Assembly (NCBI GenBank): GCA_000961575.1 | Contig: LADP01000046.1 | Location: forward strand, 186,001-250,000 | Source of the DNA: Peptococcaceae bacterium BRH_c8a | Lineage (GTDB): Bacteria; Bacillota; Desulfotomaculia; Desulfotomaculales; Desulfallaceae | Reading direction: 5' to 3' | Length of the DNA stretch: 64,000 nt | In this document: positions 53,401-63,700 of the stretch, piece by piece | Position numbering within the stretch: the first letter of the stretch is position 1 | Layout: each line of letters opens with the position of its first letter | Program-made: the position numbers and the translations under genes | Notes under the pieces: generated by a model | What the model was told of the DNA's origin: nothing | The model's database searches: none | The model's input: the letters and a program-made list of their open reading frames with translations, nothing else

Positions 53401-54123
53401 TTACAGCGAGGCGATGCGTTGCGAATTTTTCTTCCCTTCGTTTTCCTGGGTATAGTAGTAATGATAATAGTAATCTCCACTGGACATGCTGATGCTGTTT
53501 AACACCACCCCAATAATGTTGGCGCCCACTTTCTCCAGTTTGGCCTGAGCTTCCCGGGCGTTTTCATAACGGGTGGCGCCGCTTTTTACCACCATGATGA
53601 CGCCATCCACCAGCGTGGACATTACAATAGGGTCGGTAACAATATTTATGGGGGGTGAATCCAGCAGCACATAGTCGAACTTTTCCAAAGCGCGGCTAAT
53701 TAAATCTTTCATCCGCTGCGAACCAACCAGTTCGGAAGGGTTGGGCGGAATGGGGCCGCTGGCCAGGATAGAAAGCCCCGGCACATCGGTGGGCTGGGCC
53801 AGTTCCGCGGGATCCAGTTCATTAATTAATACGTTGGTTACTCCCACATGTTCATTAATATCAAATACTTTATGCAGGGTGGGACGCCGTAAATCGCAGC
53901 CCACGATGAGCACTTTTTTGTTGGTTTGCGCCAGCACCACACCCAGGTTACAGGTAACCACACTTTTGCCTTCATTGGGCCCGGCGCTGGTGATTAGGAT
54001 GGAGCGTAGGGGGTTGTCCAGCCCGGCAAAGTTTATATTGGTGCGCAAGGCCCGGAAAGCTTCGGCAAAAGGTGACCTGGCGCTGAGGTTGGTAATGATA
54101 TTTTTGTTGGCCTTGTCTTTCAT
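53401..54123 (-). CDS. Tyrosine-protein kinase (CpsD/BY-kinase)
   Basis: 240 residues: Walker A GPNEGKSVV (Lys about 52), LIVGCDLRRPTLH, Walker B VLLDSPP and a C-terminal Tyr cluster (YYYHYYY, about 217-223). This is the cytoplasmic half of the CpsC/CpsD pair; autophosphorylation of the cluster controls chain length and export. The next gene upstream (54124) encodes its membrane adaptor. Confidence 0.9.
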   Translation of the reverse strand: MKDKANKNIITNLSARSPFAEAFRALRTNINFAGLDNPLRSILITSAGPNEGKSVVTCNLGVVLAQTNKKVLIVGCDLRRPTLHKVFDINEHVGVTNVLINELDPAELAQPTDVPGLSILASGPIPPNPSELVGSQRMKDLISRALEKFDYVLLDSPPINIVTDPIVMSTLVDGVIMVVKSGATRYENAREAQAKLEKVGANIIGVVLNSISMSSGDYYYHYYYTQENEGKKNSQRIASL

Positions 54124-55476
54124 TTAACTACCCCGTTTCTGACCGAAAAATGACCATCTTGATTTGTTGGCTGCGGCCTCGGAGGCCGGTATGGAACCTA
54201 TAATCGGCAGCCCCATGTGTTTTTCTACATCCTCGGGTGTCTTGATGGTGCTGTCCATAAACTCAAGCAGGAAGGCTAACCCCATCGCCACCATTAAACC
54301 CAGCACCAGGGCGATGGCAATATTCAACTGTTTGTTGGGCTTGACCGGGTTGGCGGGTACCAGCGCCGGCGAGGCTACGTTGATGGTGGTGCCGCCCAGG
54401 TCAATGGAACTGGCCATTTGGGTTTGGGTAACTTTTTGCGCCAGCAGGTTTTGGGTTTCTTCCAGCCGCTTGATTTCGTTTTGCATTTGCTGTTGTTTAA
54501 TTTGTTTATCGCTTAGCTCGGCCTGCATGATATTTAAATTACCCTGCAACCGGGCCGAGGTAGCCTGCATCGCCTGCAAGCTGGCGGTTTTTTCGGCCAG
54601 GGCCGCTTCTCGGTCGTTTAGCTTTTCGGTTAGTGAAACATAAACCGGGTTTATTTCTTGGGTCTCGACTACATCAATTGACCCCTGCCCGACATTAGCT
54701 ACATTTAGCATTTTGGGTGTGTTGGCCAGGCTGCCCCGTAAGCTGTTGATACCGGCTTCCAACTGCTGCATTTCCATCCGGGCCAGATCCATGCTGGTTT
54801 GGTATTTGTTTAGGTCGTCGGTGATACTGGTAAATTGTTTTTGCAGGTATTCCACACTGCGCGGATCTGAATTGAATTGTCTATATTCATTCAGTAACAC
54901 GTTTAGCTTGGTGTCATTTTCTTGTTTTTGGGCTTGAATGAATTGGGTGGACTTGGTCATTTGGTTGAGGTTTCTTTCCGACAGGTAATCCAGGTACACT
55001 TCGCCCAGCGTGTTGGTTACGTCGGCGGCCAGCCGTGGGTTGGTGTGCTGCACTTTAAGCATGATGATGTTGCTGTCTTTGGCCACCTCGGCTTTGACCA
55101 TGCCGGCCACATCTCTGGCGGTGTACCCCTTATCTTCCAGGGACAGGTGCTCTACCACCCGCTGGTACATGGTGTCGCTGGTTAACTGGCCCACATAGGT
55201 GTTCATGGTCATTAGGGGCATTCGGGATACGGTATTGATTACCGACTCCAGGTCGTCGGGCTCGGTAGACCTTTGGGTGGCCATGTCGGGCATGGTTACT
55301 ATGAGCATGGATTTGGCCTCGTATACGGGAGCAATCACAAAGTAACTCATGATGCCGCTGGTGAGTACGGCCAGGATGGTAATGGTGATAATGACCAGGC
55401 GCCACTTTTTTAGCACGGTAAAAACTTGGCGCAGGTCTATTACGTCGGTTTCTATGTAATCTTGTTTTTCGGACAA
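54124..55476 (-). CDS. Wzz/CpsC chain-length determinant
   Basis: 450 residues with membrane helices at about 30-55 and 385-405 and a long external coiled-coil region between (heptads around 180-350). The Wzz signature PANPVKPNKQLNIAIALVLG is at the second helix. The C-terminus (EFMDSTIKTPEDVEKHMGLPIIGSIP) contacts the kinase. Start follows AGGGAG. Confidence 0.9.
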   Translation of the reverse strand: MSEKQDYIETDVIDLRQVFTVLKKWRLVIITITILAVLTSGIMSYFVIAPVYEAKSMLIVTMPDMATQRSTEPDDLESVINTVSRMPLMTMNTYVGQLTSDTMYQRVVEHLSLEDKGYTARDVAGMVKAEVAKDSNIIMLKVQHTNPRLAADVTNTLGEVYLDYLSERNLNQMTKSTQFIQAQKQENDTKLNVLLNEYRQFNSDPRSVEYLQKQFTSITDDLNKYQTSMDLARMEMQQLEAGINSLRGSLANTPKMLNVANVGQGSIDVVETQEINPVYVSLTEKLNDREAALAEKTASLQAMQATSARLQGNLNIMQAELSDKQIKQQQMQNEIKRLEETQNLLAQKVTQTQMASSIDLGGTTINVASPALVPANPVKPNKQLNIAIALVLGLMVAMGLAFLLEFMDSTIKTPEDVEKHMGLPIIGSIPASEAAANKSRWSFFGQKRGS

Positions 55477-55499
55477 TTAGGCCACTCCCTGCGGGATAA

Positions 55500-55735
55500 T
55501 ATTCAGTAGTCAGTAGTCAGGAGTCAGGAGTCAGAATGACAAACCGGTCTTCTGCTGTCTTCTACCCTGATCTTTTTTGGTGTCATCCTGAGCGTAGTGA
55601 AGGAGCTAGTCTTTAAGATTCTTCGCTGCGCTCAGAATGACAGATTCGTTGTATTCATAAGAATGACAATCTCATCGGATTCTTGACTCCTGATTCTTGA
55701 CTCCTAATTCTACAAATATCTACTACTTCCTGCTA
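55500..55735. repeat. Nested repeats: AGTCAGGAGTC arms around family D copy 3
   Basis: Tandem GTAGTCAG/GGAGTCAG units (55507-55535) and their rough complement (TTGACTCCTGATTCTTGACT, 55682-55715) flank a family D palindrome at 55581-55641 (GTCATCCTGAGCG arm and GCTCAGAATGACA arm). No gene is present in this 271-base gap. Confidence 0.7.
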
Positions 55736-55747
55736 TTTACTTAGTTG

Positions 55748-56548
55748 TTATTTGCGGCCGGTGATTTTTCCCCACAGGCTGTGCCAGAGGGATTTGTTTG
55801 GTTGTTCTTGATCTGGCCAGGACGGCAGGCGTGTGGGAGCCTGGCCCTGCAGCAGCCTTTGTGGGTTATCCGCTGTAAGCAGCCCGGCGGCATTGGGGTC
55901 GTAAGCCTGGATGACGGTGCAGGCGGCTTGTAGTTCGGGTTTGCGGTTTACCGCCCCGTGGGCATCGCTGCTGATAAACTGGTAACAGCCGTGCCGCAAG
56001 TAGTGGTGGGCCAATTGCTGCACCCGGGTGCCCAGCTTGCCGGTGAAGCTCGCTGCGGTGCCCTGGCACAGTACGCCTCTTTCCACAAAGGGCAGCAGCT
56101 TGCCGGGGCTACGCAGCAGTTCGGCGTTGCGCTCGGGATGAGCCAGCACCGGCGTGACGCCCAGCAGGGCTATTTCAAACAAGACTTGTTCGGCAAACAC
56201 CGGTATTTCGGCAGTGGGAAATTCAACCAGCAGGTAACGGCCGCCGTCACCTAGGGTTAAAATCTGCTGCTCTTTGATTAACCGCGGCAGATCCGGGTCT
56301 AGCAGGTATTCCGCGCCCGAATGCACGGCCATAGGGATCTCATGCGCCTGCAGCTGGGCGCGAAAATGCTGCAGCGCCTGCAGAATGCTGACTCGGTTAT
56401 TGTTATATAACCCCGGCGCCACATGGGGCGTGGCTACCACGGCTTTAATGCCGCCGGCTGCGGCATGCCGCGCCATGTCCAGGGATTCAGCCATGTTTGG
56501 GGGGCCGTCATCTAAGCCGGGCAAGATATGGATGTGCAGGTCAATCAT
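55748..56548 (-). CDS. PHP-type tyrosine phosphatase (CpsB/YwqE)
   Basis: 266 residues: the PHP metal motif DLHIHILPGLDDGP at the start, ATPHV, HPERN (about residue 138) and SSDAHG near the C-terminus. These enzymes remove phosphate from the BY-kinase Tyr cluster. The position beside the Wzz/kinase pair fits. Confidence 0.9.
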   Translation of the reverse strand: MIDLHIHILPGLDDGPPNMAESLDMARHAAAGGIKAVVATPHVAPGLYNNNRVSILQALQHFRAQLQAHEIPMAVHSGAEYLLDPDLPRLIKEQQILTLGDGGRYLLVEFPTAEIPVFAEQVLFEIALLGVTPVLAHPERNAELLRSPGKLLPFVERGVLCQGTAASFTGKLGTRVQQLAHHYLRHGCYQFISSDAHGAVNRKPELQAACTVIQAYDPNAAGLLTADNPQRLLQGQAPTRLPSWPDQEQPNKSLWHSLWGKITGRK

Positions 56549-57236
56549 TGATATAGCTCCCCAGTTGCTCCAGCAAGTCTTTACGCATTTGGCTTTTTTG
56601 CTCTTTGTATTCTTTTTCGGCTTTTTTGACCAGGTCTAAAGGTAAATCGTTGGCTTTTAGCTCGGTTTTCATTTGGCCCAGCACAACGGCAAAGTTGTCA
56701 TCGGCTTCTTTTTCCAGGCTGCGCCCCGCCCGGAGGTATTCGTTGGCCAGTTGGGTTAGGGACATGTCTTGGCGCCCGTTTTTAACGGCCAGGTAATCGT
56801 TTGCGGCGGTCTGCAGCAGGCGGCGCAGTTCCCAATTGTAGTAGTCATCGATGTTATTAAATATGAAGGTATATTTTTGCTCGATGAAATTTAGTTTTTG
56901 GGCTTGACTGAAGGCCGGTGGAGCTGGATATTTGTATTCTTGTGGCAGAATGGCCCGGTTTGGATGCGGGGGTGCGGCAGTACCGCCGGTGCCGTCTGCG
57001 TTTTGGTTACCGGGTTTGCCGGGTTCACCGGGCTCAGCCTGGGGCGAGTCATTGAACAGTGAACCTTCGCCCCGGGGGATGTAGGAGATGTCCTTAAACT
57101 GGCCACCGCTGGACATGCTGACAACAGCCACAATAATTATGCAGACCAAAGCGGCACCAAAAACCAGCCACCTGGTTTTTGTATTCAGCGGCCCGGCCAT
57201 GCGTCTGCTTTTTCTCTTTTTCCTATGTACCGGCAA
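56541..57236 (-). CDS. Membrane-anchored protein of the exopolysaccharide locus
   Basis: 231 residues from TTG 57236 (GGTGG upstream); ATG 57201 is an alternative. A basic N-terminus (HRKKRKSRR), one membrane helix (LVFGAALVCIIIVAVVSM), a Gly/Pro-rich linker (GEPGKPGNQNADG) and a helical external domain rich in charged residues. No named family recognised. It overlaps the phosphatase gene by 8 bases, so it is the first gene of that operon. Confidence 0.6.
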   Translation of the reverse strand: MPVHRKKRKSRRMAGPLNTKTRWLVFGAALVCIIIVAVVSMSSGGQFKDISYIPRGEGSLFNDSPQAEPGEPGKPGNQNADGTGGTAAPPHPNRAILPQEYKYPAPPAFSQAQKLNFIEQKYTFIFNNIDDYYNWELRRLLQTAANDYLAVKNGRQDMSLTQLANEYLRAGRSLEKEADDNFAVVLGQMKTELKANDLPLDLVKKAEKEYKEQKSQMRKDLLEQLGSYIND

Positions 57237-57953
57237 TCCACCACCGCTTTCTATGTGTCCATCGGGGACATTTGTTAAAGGGAGACATTCCCTTCTTGAA
57301 AGGAATACCCATATTGGGGACATTCCCTTACCTCAAAGGAATACCCAAACTTCAGCGGGTGTGTCCCCATTCCTTAAATCAGACTTTCTAATTACCAGCA
57401 AACATATCTCCTGTAGCACTTTTTTAATATTCTTGGCAAAGAGGGAAAAATCCTGTAACTTTAACGCGAAAAACGCGACAACCAAAACAAAAGATAAGTT
57501 GGTTGTAGTGGACGCGGCGCTCTGGTGATATCGCTCCGCTCTCTCTCGCAATTCTCATTGTTGTGTTCGGAGCTAATTATTATTACCGCATGGCACAAAC
57601 TGCATAACCGTTTAGCTACGCCCTAAGCAGCCATGAATTCGGGGCTATGACGAGGCAAGCGCCTACGGCGCATGCCATAATTAAAACGTGCAGCTTTAAC
57701 GCAAAAGCATCGCATTAGTTTTAGTATATAGCCAGGAAATTACTTTCTTTTGCGTTGCTGCACGATTCAACGCACCCAGGTGCACCGTTCGCTCCGGATA
57801 TCACCAGATCGCCGCGAGGCTGGTTTTTCATTTTCTCTTGTGCCGCGTTGCGGCATGTTTGTCCACCCAAAACGCGACAACAAAACAAAAAGGACAGGCT
57901 TTTTCGTATCTGAAAAAAAGCCTGTCCCCTACTTTTCCTTTGTTACTTGTAAA
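57237..57953. other. Non-coding region with nested repeats
   Basis: It has short GGGGACATTCC/AAAGGAATACCCA repeats at 57255-57370. An ACGCGACAACMAAACAAAAG direct repeat occurs at 57473-57493 and 57871-57890. Inside it are 11-base inverted repeats CTGGTGATATC (57522-57532) and GATATCACCAG (57797-57807) and AACGCAAAAG/CTTTTGCGTT (57699-57708, 57747-57756). No ORF has a binding site. It looks like a decayed small element. Confidence 0.45.
57880..57927 (-). terminator. Terminator of metK
   Basis: On the minus strand GGACAGGCTTTTT pairs with AAAAAGCCTGTCC around TCAGATACG and is followed by TTTTTGTTTTGTTG. It lies 27 bases after the metK stop. Confidence 0.75.
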
Positions 57954-59144
<1,191 letters not shown>

Positions 59145-59551
59145 TTGGCAAACCTCCTTGCGGGGATAATAAAATACAACGACGCGGCACGTGCCGCGCC
59201 CGGATATAACAGGTTTTTTTGCTAAAAAACCATGTTTATTCTAACAGGAGCAGTATTTTATGTCAACGAGAAAGCTCATTCTAAAAGGCAATGACACCAC
59301 CACAACCCGCCGGTAGCGAACAGTAAGGTGCCAGGTGTTGCAAGTTGAAAGTTGCGTATTTTGCATCTTTCAACTTGCAACACCTGGCACCAAAGCCCAA
59401 CCGCAAAGGAAAGAAGCAAGGGGACGGTTCTTTTGCTTCCCCCTTTCTACTTCCAATAGTTAACTTTTTGCTGTAAAATAGCTATAATTATTACTAGCTA
59501 TCGCATGCCGTTAGTTAAATAATCGTGTGTAGATTAAAAGGAGTTGTTTTA
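59145..59551. other. metK leader and family B palindrome
   Basis: This contains the metK leader with a perfect GCGGCACGTGCCGC hairpin (about 59183-59197), palindrome B2 (59328-59391) and a half-repeat reading AAGCAAGGGGACGGTTCTTTTGCTTCCCC (in parts; 59416-59447). No gene. Confidence 0.4.
59328..59391. repeat. Palindromic repeat, family B copy 2
   Basis: GGTGCCAGGTGTTGCAAGTT and complement. The centre (GTTGCGTATTTTGCATC) is the reverse complement of the centre of copy 1 apart from one base, so the two copies are in opposite orientation. Confidence 0.85.
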
Positions 59552-59773
59552 ATGGCTCTTAATCGCGTTAGGCAAGTTGTTGAACAGATTAAAGTGCTAT
59601 CTGCAAAAGAAAAGTTAGAATTATTTAGAACTCTGCTAGAAGAAAATGTTTTTCCGGCAAAGGAAGACCACTTCACCGAACAAGAAATTGCTGAGATTGA
59701 AGCCGCACTGCAAGAAGTGGCCCGTGGGGAGTGGGTAGATTTTGATGAGTTCAGAAAAGAACACGGCTTTTAG
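59552..59773 (+). CDS. Antitoxin of RelB/ParD type
   Basis: 73 residues from ATG 59552 behind AAAGGAG. Helical N-terminus (VRQVVEQIKVLSAKEKLELFRTLL) and acidic C-terminus (EIEAALQEVARGEWVDFDEFRKEH), a layout shared with the antitoxin at 48901. Its 3' end overlaps the toxin by 29 bases. Confidence 0.65.
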   Translation: MALNRVRQVVEQIKVLSAKEKLELFRTLLEENVFPAKEDHFTEQEIAEIEAALQEVARGEWVDFDEFRKEHGF

Positions 59774-59987
59774 GCTTCGCCTTTCTACTAAAGCATCCAA
59801 ATATTTACTACGCATAAACAAGAAAACGGCAGAGCGGCTTCTCAATAAAATGGAAGTCTTAAAACAATATCCTTTAAGTGCAAAGGGAATTAAGCCTCTA
59901 GCCGGTAAGTTTTCCGGCCTTTTCCGCTTACGAATTGGTGACTACCGAGTTATTTATCAGATAGGGGGTCAGGCCTGTCGTAATTAA
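59745..59987 (+). CDS. RelE/ParE-type toxin with altered C-terminus
   Basis: 80 residues: FRLRLSTKASKYLLRINKKTAERLL, GIKPLAGKFSGLFRLRIGDYRVIYQI, the core of a RelE/ParE fold. After YQI, where relatives continue with a last beta strand and helix containing catalytic residues, the reading frame enters palindrome C1 and ends GGQACRN. The toxin has probably lost activity. Confidence 0.65.
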   Translation: MSSEKNTAFRLRLSTKASKYLLRINKKTAERLLNKMEVLKQYPLSAKGIKPLAGKFSGLFRLRIGDYRVIYQIGGQACRN

Positions 59988-60051
59988 ATAACTACCCATG
60001 CAGGGCAGGCCCCTGTTGGGGAGTTATTTAATTACGACAGGCCTGACCCCC
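59964..60051. repeat. Palindromic repeat, family C copy 1
   Basis: GGGGGTCAGGCCTGTCGTAA with its full complement, arms of about 30 bases, and a centre that has its own small CAGGGCAGGCCCCTG hairpin. It begins inside the toxin gene. Confidence 0.85.
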
Positions 60052-60059
60052 TTGCTTCC

Positions 60060-60302
60060 CTAATCTATCTGCACCAAAACGGCATCTTTGCCGATCACTT
60101 TTATCTTATCCCAGGACACCACCACGTCACCCCCGGCGCTAAGCAGGCCGAACATTTTCCGCGGCCCTTCCAATACCAGTGCCTTTATCCTACCTTCCAC
60201 CGGGTCGAAGTGGGCGTCTTTTACCGGGCCCAGTTTGGCACCGTCCTTAAGGTTAATGATGTCTTTTTTGGTGAGCTCGCTGATCTTAAACAATCCGGCC
60301 AC
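60060..60302 (-). CDS. PRC-barrel protein (YlmC/YmxH-like)
   Basis: 80 residues with the PRC-barrel layout: FKISELTKKDIINLKDGAKLG, a DPVEGRIKALVLEG turn, VVVSWDKIKVIGKDAVLVQ. YlmC/YmxH proteins of this length are conserved in endospore formers; function unclear. It is between two family C palindromes. Confidence 0.8.
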   Translation of the reverse strand: MAGLFKISELTKKDIINLKDGAKLGPVKDAHFDPVEGRIKALVLEGPRKMFGLLSAGGDVVVSWDKIKVIGKDAVLVQID

Positions 60303-60347
60303 CTCCCGGGATATACTATGCCGGCGGCAGGCTGTTTGACACAGTCA

Positions 60348-60433
60348 GGGGGTCAGGCCCTGCATAACTGCGTAACTGCAGCTAAACCATTTAGTCTTGT
60401 TACAGTTATGCAGTTATGCAGGGCCTGACCCCC
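60348..60433. repeat. Palindromic repeat, family C copy 2
   Basis: The ends (GGGGGTCAGGCC and complement) match copy 1. The inner stem differs (CTGCATAACTGC and GCAGTTATGCAG). So the family has common ends and exchangeable middles. Confidence 0.8.
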
Positions 60434-60493
60434 TTTTCATTGCAAAATACCAAATAATTTGGAGGAATATCTTGGTTTTTGTCGAACGTAAAT

Positions 60494-60508
60494 ATTACAT
60501 AATGTAAT
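60494..60508. promoter_or_regulatory. Palindrome, possible operator
   Basis: ATTACATAATGTAAT is a 7+1+7 inverted repeat located upstream of the surface-protein leader. It could be a repressor site. Confidence 0.35.
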
Positions 60509-60529
60509 TATTACGTATTGAGCGAAAAC

Positions 60530-60617
60530 TATGATACGCGGCTTTATGATGGGCGCCTAATACCGCGGGGAGTTAGTGGCGCAACCGGTCGCTGCATTTT
60601 TATAATGCAGTTTTTTT
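60530..60617 (+). promoter_or_regulatory. Structured leader with terminator before surface protein
   Basis: A G/C-rich folded segment (CGCGG with CCGCG, GGCGCC with GGCGC, AGCG with CGCT) is followed directly by a perfect terminator hairpin CTGCATT-TTTAT-AATGCAG and T7 (60592-60617), about 120 bases before the ATG. It has the layout of a riboswitch and its expression platform. I could not match a class; it lacks the GEMM-I core. Confidence 0.5.
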
Positions 60618-60735
60618 GTGCCTTTTAGGGGGTGAAAGCACGATAAGTAATTGATATGTTAATAGAAAAGTTATTTGTTCGGAGTACGGGGCAGTATTTT
60701 ACCTATTTTTAATGGACAAAAAGGAGAAGGATTAG

Positions 60736-63700
60736 ATGCTAAAGAAAAAATTCAATAAAAAATTATCCTTATTGCTTACGCCGTTGTTGTTTGTGACCTT
60801 AGTTTTTGGAATATTAATGCCCCCGGCAGCGTTTGCAAGTGAAAGAGATTTAAGCATTGAAAATATTACATCCGCATATGAATTTCCGGTATTTGAATTT
60901 ACGGACCACCAATTTCCATTTGAAAAAAGGGATCGTCCAAACGAAGTTAGTGCCATGTCTTTTGGCATGATGTCCCTAACGGAAACTGAATTGGAAACTG
61001 AAAGCGTTACCAGGTACGTATACCAGGGTTGGTCTGACGGGAACGTAGAGGACGTCGAGCTGACATGGGGTGTCGATGCTTTTAATTCCGTAAACGTTGC
61101 CGCTTCCGCCGCCAACCCCGGCGATACCATTTATGTTTACGACGGCACTTATGATGAGAGGGTTTATATTTACACTGAAAACATTACGCTCCAAGCGCAG
61201 AGCAAGTCCGCTGTACTTACCTGCACGGAGTTCGATGAATATGGAGCAGTAGTTGAGGTATTAGCGCCAGGTGTTACTATAGAAGGTTTCACCATCACCG
61301 CCGGTGAAGGGGCAGAAGCCGGGATATACATCTCGGATGAAGAAGATTCCATGCTTAAAACCGTCAGCCCTATTAATACAGATGAGGACTCGGGGTTAGA
61401 TACCGTTATTCGCGATAACGTTATAAATACAGTTGAGGATCCTGATTCCCGTTTATTTGTTGGTATAGCTGTTGAATCGGTGACCGGCGGAAATCTGACG
61501 GTTGAGAATAATGACGTATTGGGATTCTTTGCATATGGAATAGCTATTCCCTATGAAATAGATAATACGGTCAACATCACTGACAACACGGTTAATGGTT
61601 CGGATTATGGCATTTGGCTGGGTGGTCTTCTGGGTGGTCTTAATGAAGCAAATGTCGTGACGCCAAACATGATAATTGACGAAGAAGAGTATGTCAGTAC
61701 GGCGAATATAACAATTGAAGACAATGCTGTAACCGGGCCGGGTGAATACGGATTTGGTGAATGCGGTATCTTTTCGTATGGCCTGTACCAGGGTTCTATT
61801 GTTGTTAAGGATAACGATGTGTCGGGTAATTATTTGCATGGAATAGCCATGCCCATAGCAATAGATGTTGTTACCATCACGGGCAACGAGGTTAATGATG
61901 CGGAATTCGGCATTGTGGCGGGCGATTCCCGAATGCGTGCCAGGACGGCGGAGATAACAATTGACAGAGAGTATATCGAAACGGCAGACATAACAATTGA
62001 AGACAATACTGTAACCGGACCGGGTGAGCTCGGTATTTCCTTGCCTTCACTAACCCAAGGTTCAATTGTTATTGACAACAACACTATTTACGATTGTGTG
62101 TTCGGCATTATGAACGGTGGAATAGTTGGCCCCAAAATAAAAACTGACATCAACAATGCTACTTTGGTAAATGATGTTATGACGCTGAAAGTTACCAACA
62201 ATAATATTATCTTGAATGATAACGACTCGGACCAGGATTACTTTGGCGGATTATTTATGAACAACCTTGGAGGCGCAGCCACAATAAGCGACAACGCCGT
62301 TCACTGCTTGGGAGAAAATAATTATATAGTTGGGATTCTCGCCGGTTATTACGGGTACCCCGGTGCAGACTCGGAATTCTATCTGCTGGATAATAGCGTT
62401 TCGGCTTGTGGAATAGGGATTGGCGTACAAGGCAGCGTAGAAAATGGATTGGCATCAGTAACCGGCAACCAGGTGACCGACTGCCTGGGATTTGGATTTG
62501 TTATTGAAGGGCTAGATGCTGCCTTTAAATTTGCCGGGAATGTAATCACCGGTACTACCAGCGACATGAGAGACTGGGGTGACTTCGGCGACTTGGGTGA
62601 CTGGGGTAGCGGGGTCCTCATTAGTTATGCTTCCGGTGATGAAATGGTTAAAGAAATTGGCCCGGGCAACGTGATTACGGATAATGCAGGCGGCGGGATT
62701 TATGTGTCCAGTGATGCATCGGATTTACAAATATTCCGCAACACCTTGGCAAGAAACGGTGAAGGTATTGTTATTGAAGGCAGCAATAACGAAATTTGGG
62801 GCAACTGGATAGCCGACAGCCTACAGCCGACATCCGGCATCCATTTGAGTGATTCATCCAATGGCGGCAACATAATTAATTTCAACAGCCTGTCCGGTAA
62901 CGGGGTTGGTATTTCGTCTGATGTAGCAAATGAGGACGCCACCCTAAACTGGTGGAATGACGCTGCAGGCCCTGGGCATGACGGCGACTCGATAAGCGGA
63001 TTCGCAAGCGCCAGCCTCTTGTATGAACCCTGGATTACTGGCGCAGCTTTAACAGCGGATAACGCGAATTTGCAAGTTAAAGACACGGTGCATCTTGATT
63101 TAACCGCTTATCTAAGTGACGAGCGCAGCGTTAGCGCCACGGTTTATGCCACCAACTTCACTTCGGATAATCCAAGCGTGGCCACTGTTACTAATGACGG
63201 TCTGGTGACCGCTAAATCTGTAGGTACTGCCACAATTACGGCTCTGTTTGCCGATTGCCCCACTATTAAAATTAACGTGACAGCACCCTCTCGCGGCGGT
63301 GGTTCAGGCAATAGCAACAAAACCAGGGCGAAGATTGACGCTTCCTCCGGCGGAACGGTCAGCTTTAAGAATGTCATAGTTGAAGTGCCGGGCAGCACCC
63401 TGCCCGAAGATGCTTACATTAGTATTGAAAAGTTATCTTCCAGCAGCGGTAACAACGACCCGGCCGATTCGGGCTTCAAACTGCTGGGTAATGTTTATGA
63501 AATTAACACCACCGGCAGTTCCAATTTCGGTGCGCAAACGTTAACGATTAGCATAGCTTACGACCCATCCGAATTGGTAGACGGTGAGGTACCGGTAATC
63601 TACTGGTTTGACGGTGAAACATGGGTACCCCTGGAAACCACTTTGGAGCAGGACGAAAAAACCGGCCAGTGGTATGCCGTGGTTGTAGTAAACCACCTGA

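Noticed and set aside
59145-59330. SAM riboswitch upstream of metK
   Set aside because: Only a GCGGCACGTGCCGC hairpin is seen; none of the conserved SAM-I core segments is present.
60530-60600. Second c-di-GMP-I riboswitch before the surface protein, or rRNA fragment because of CTAATACCGC
   Set aside because: The GACGCAAAGCC-like and AGCCxGGUUGCC blocks are missing, and the rRNA-like match is only about ten bases.
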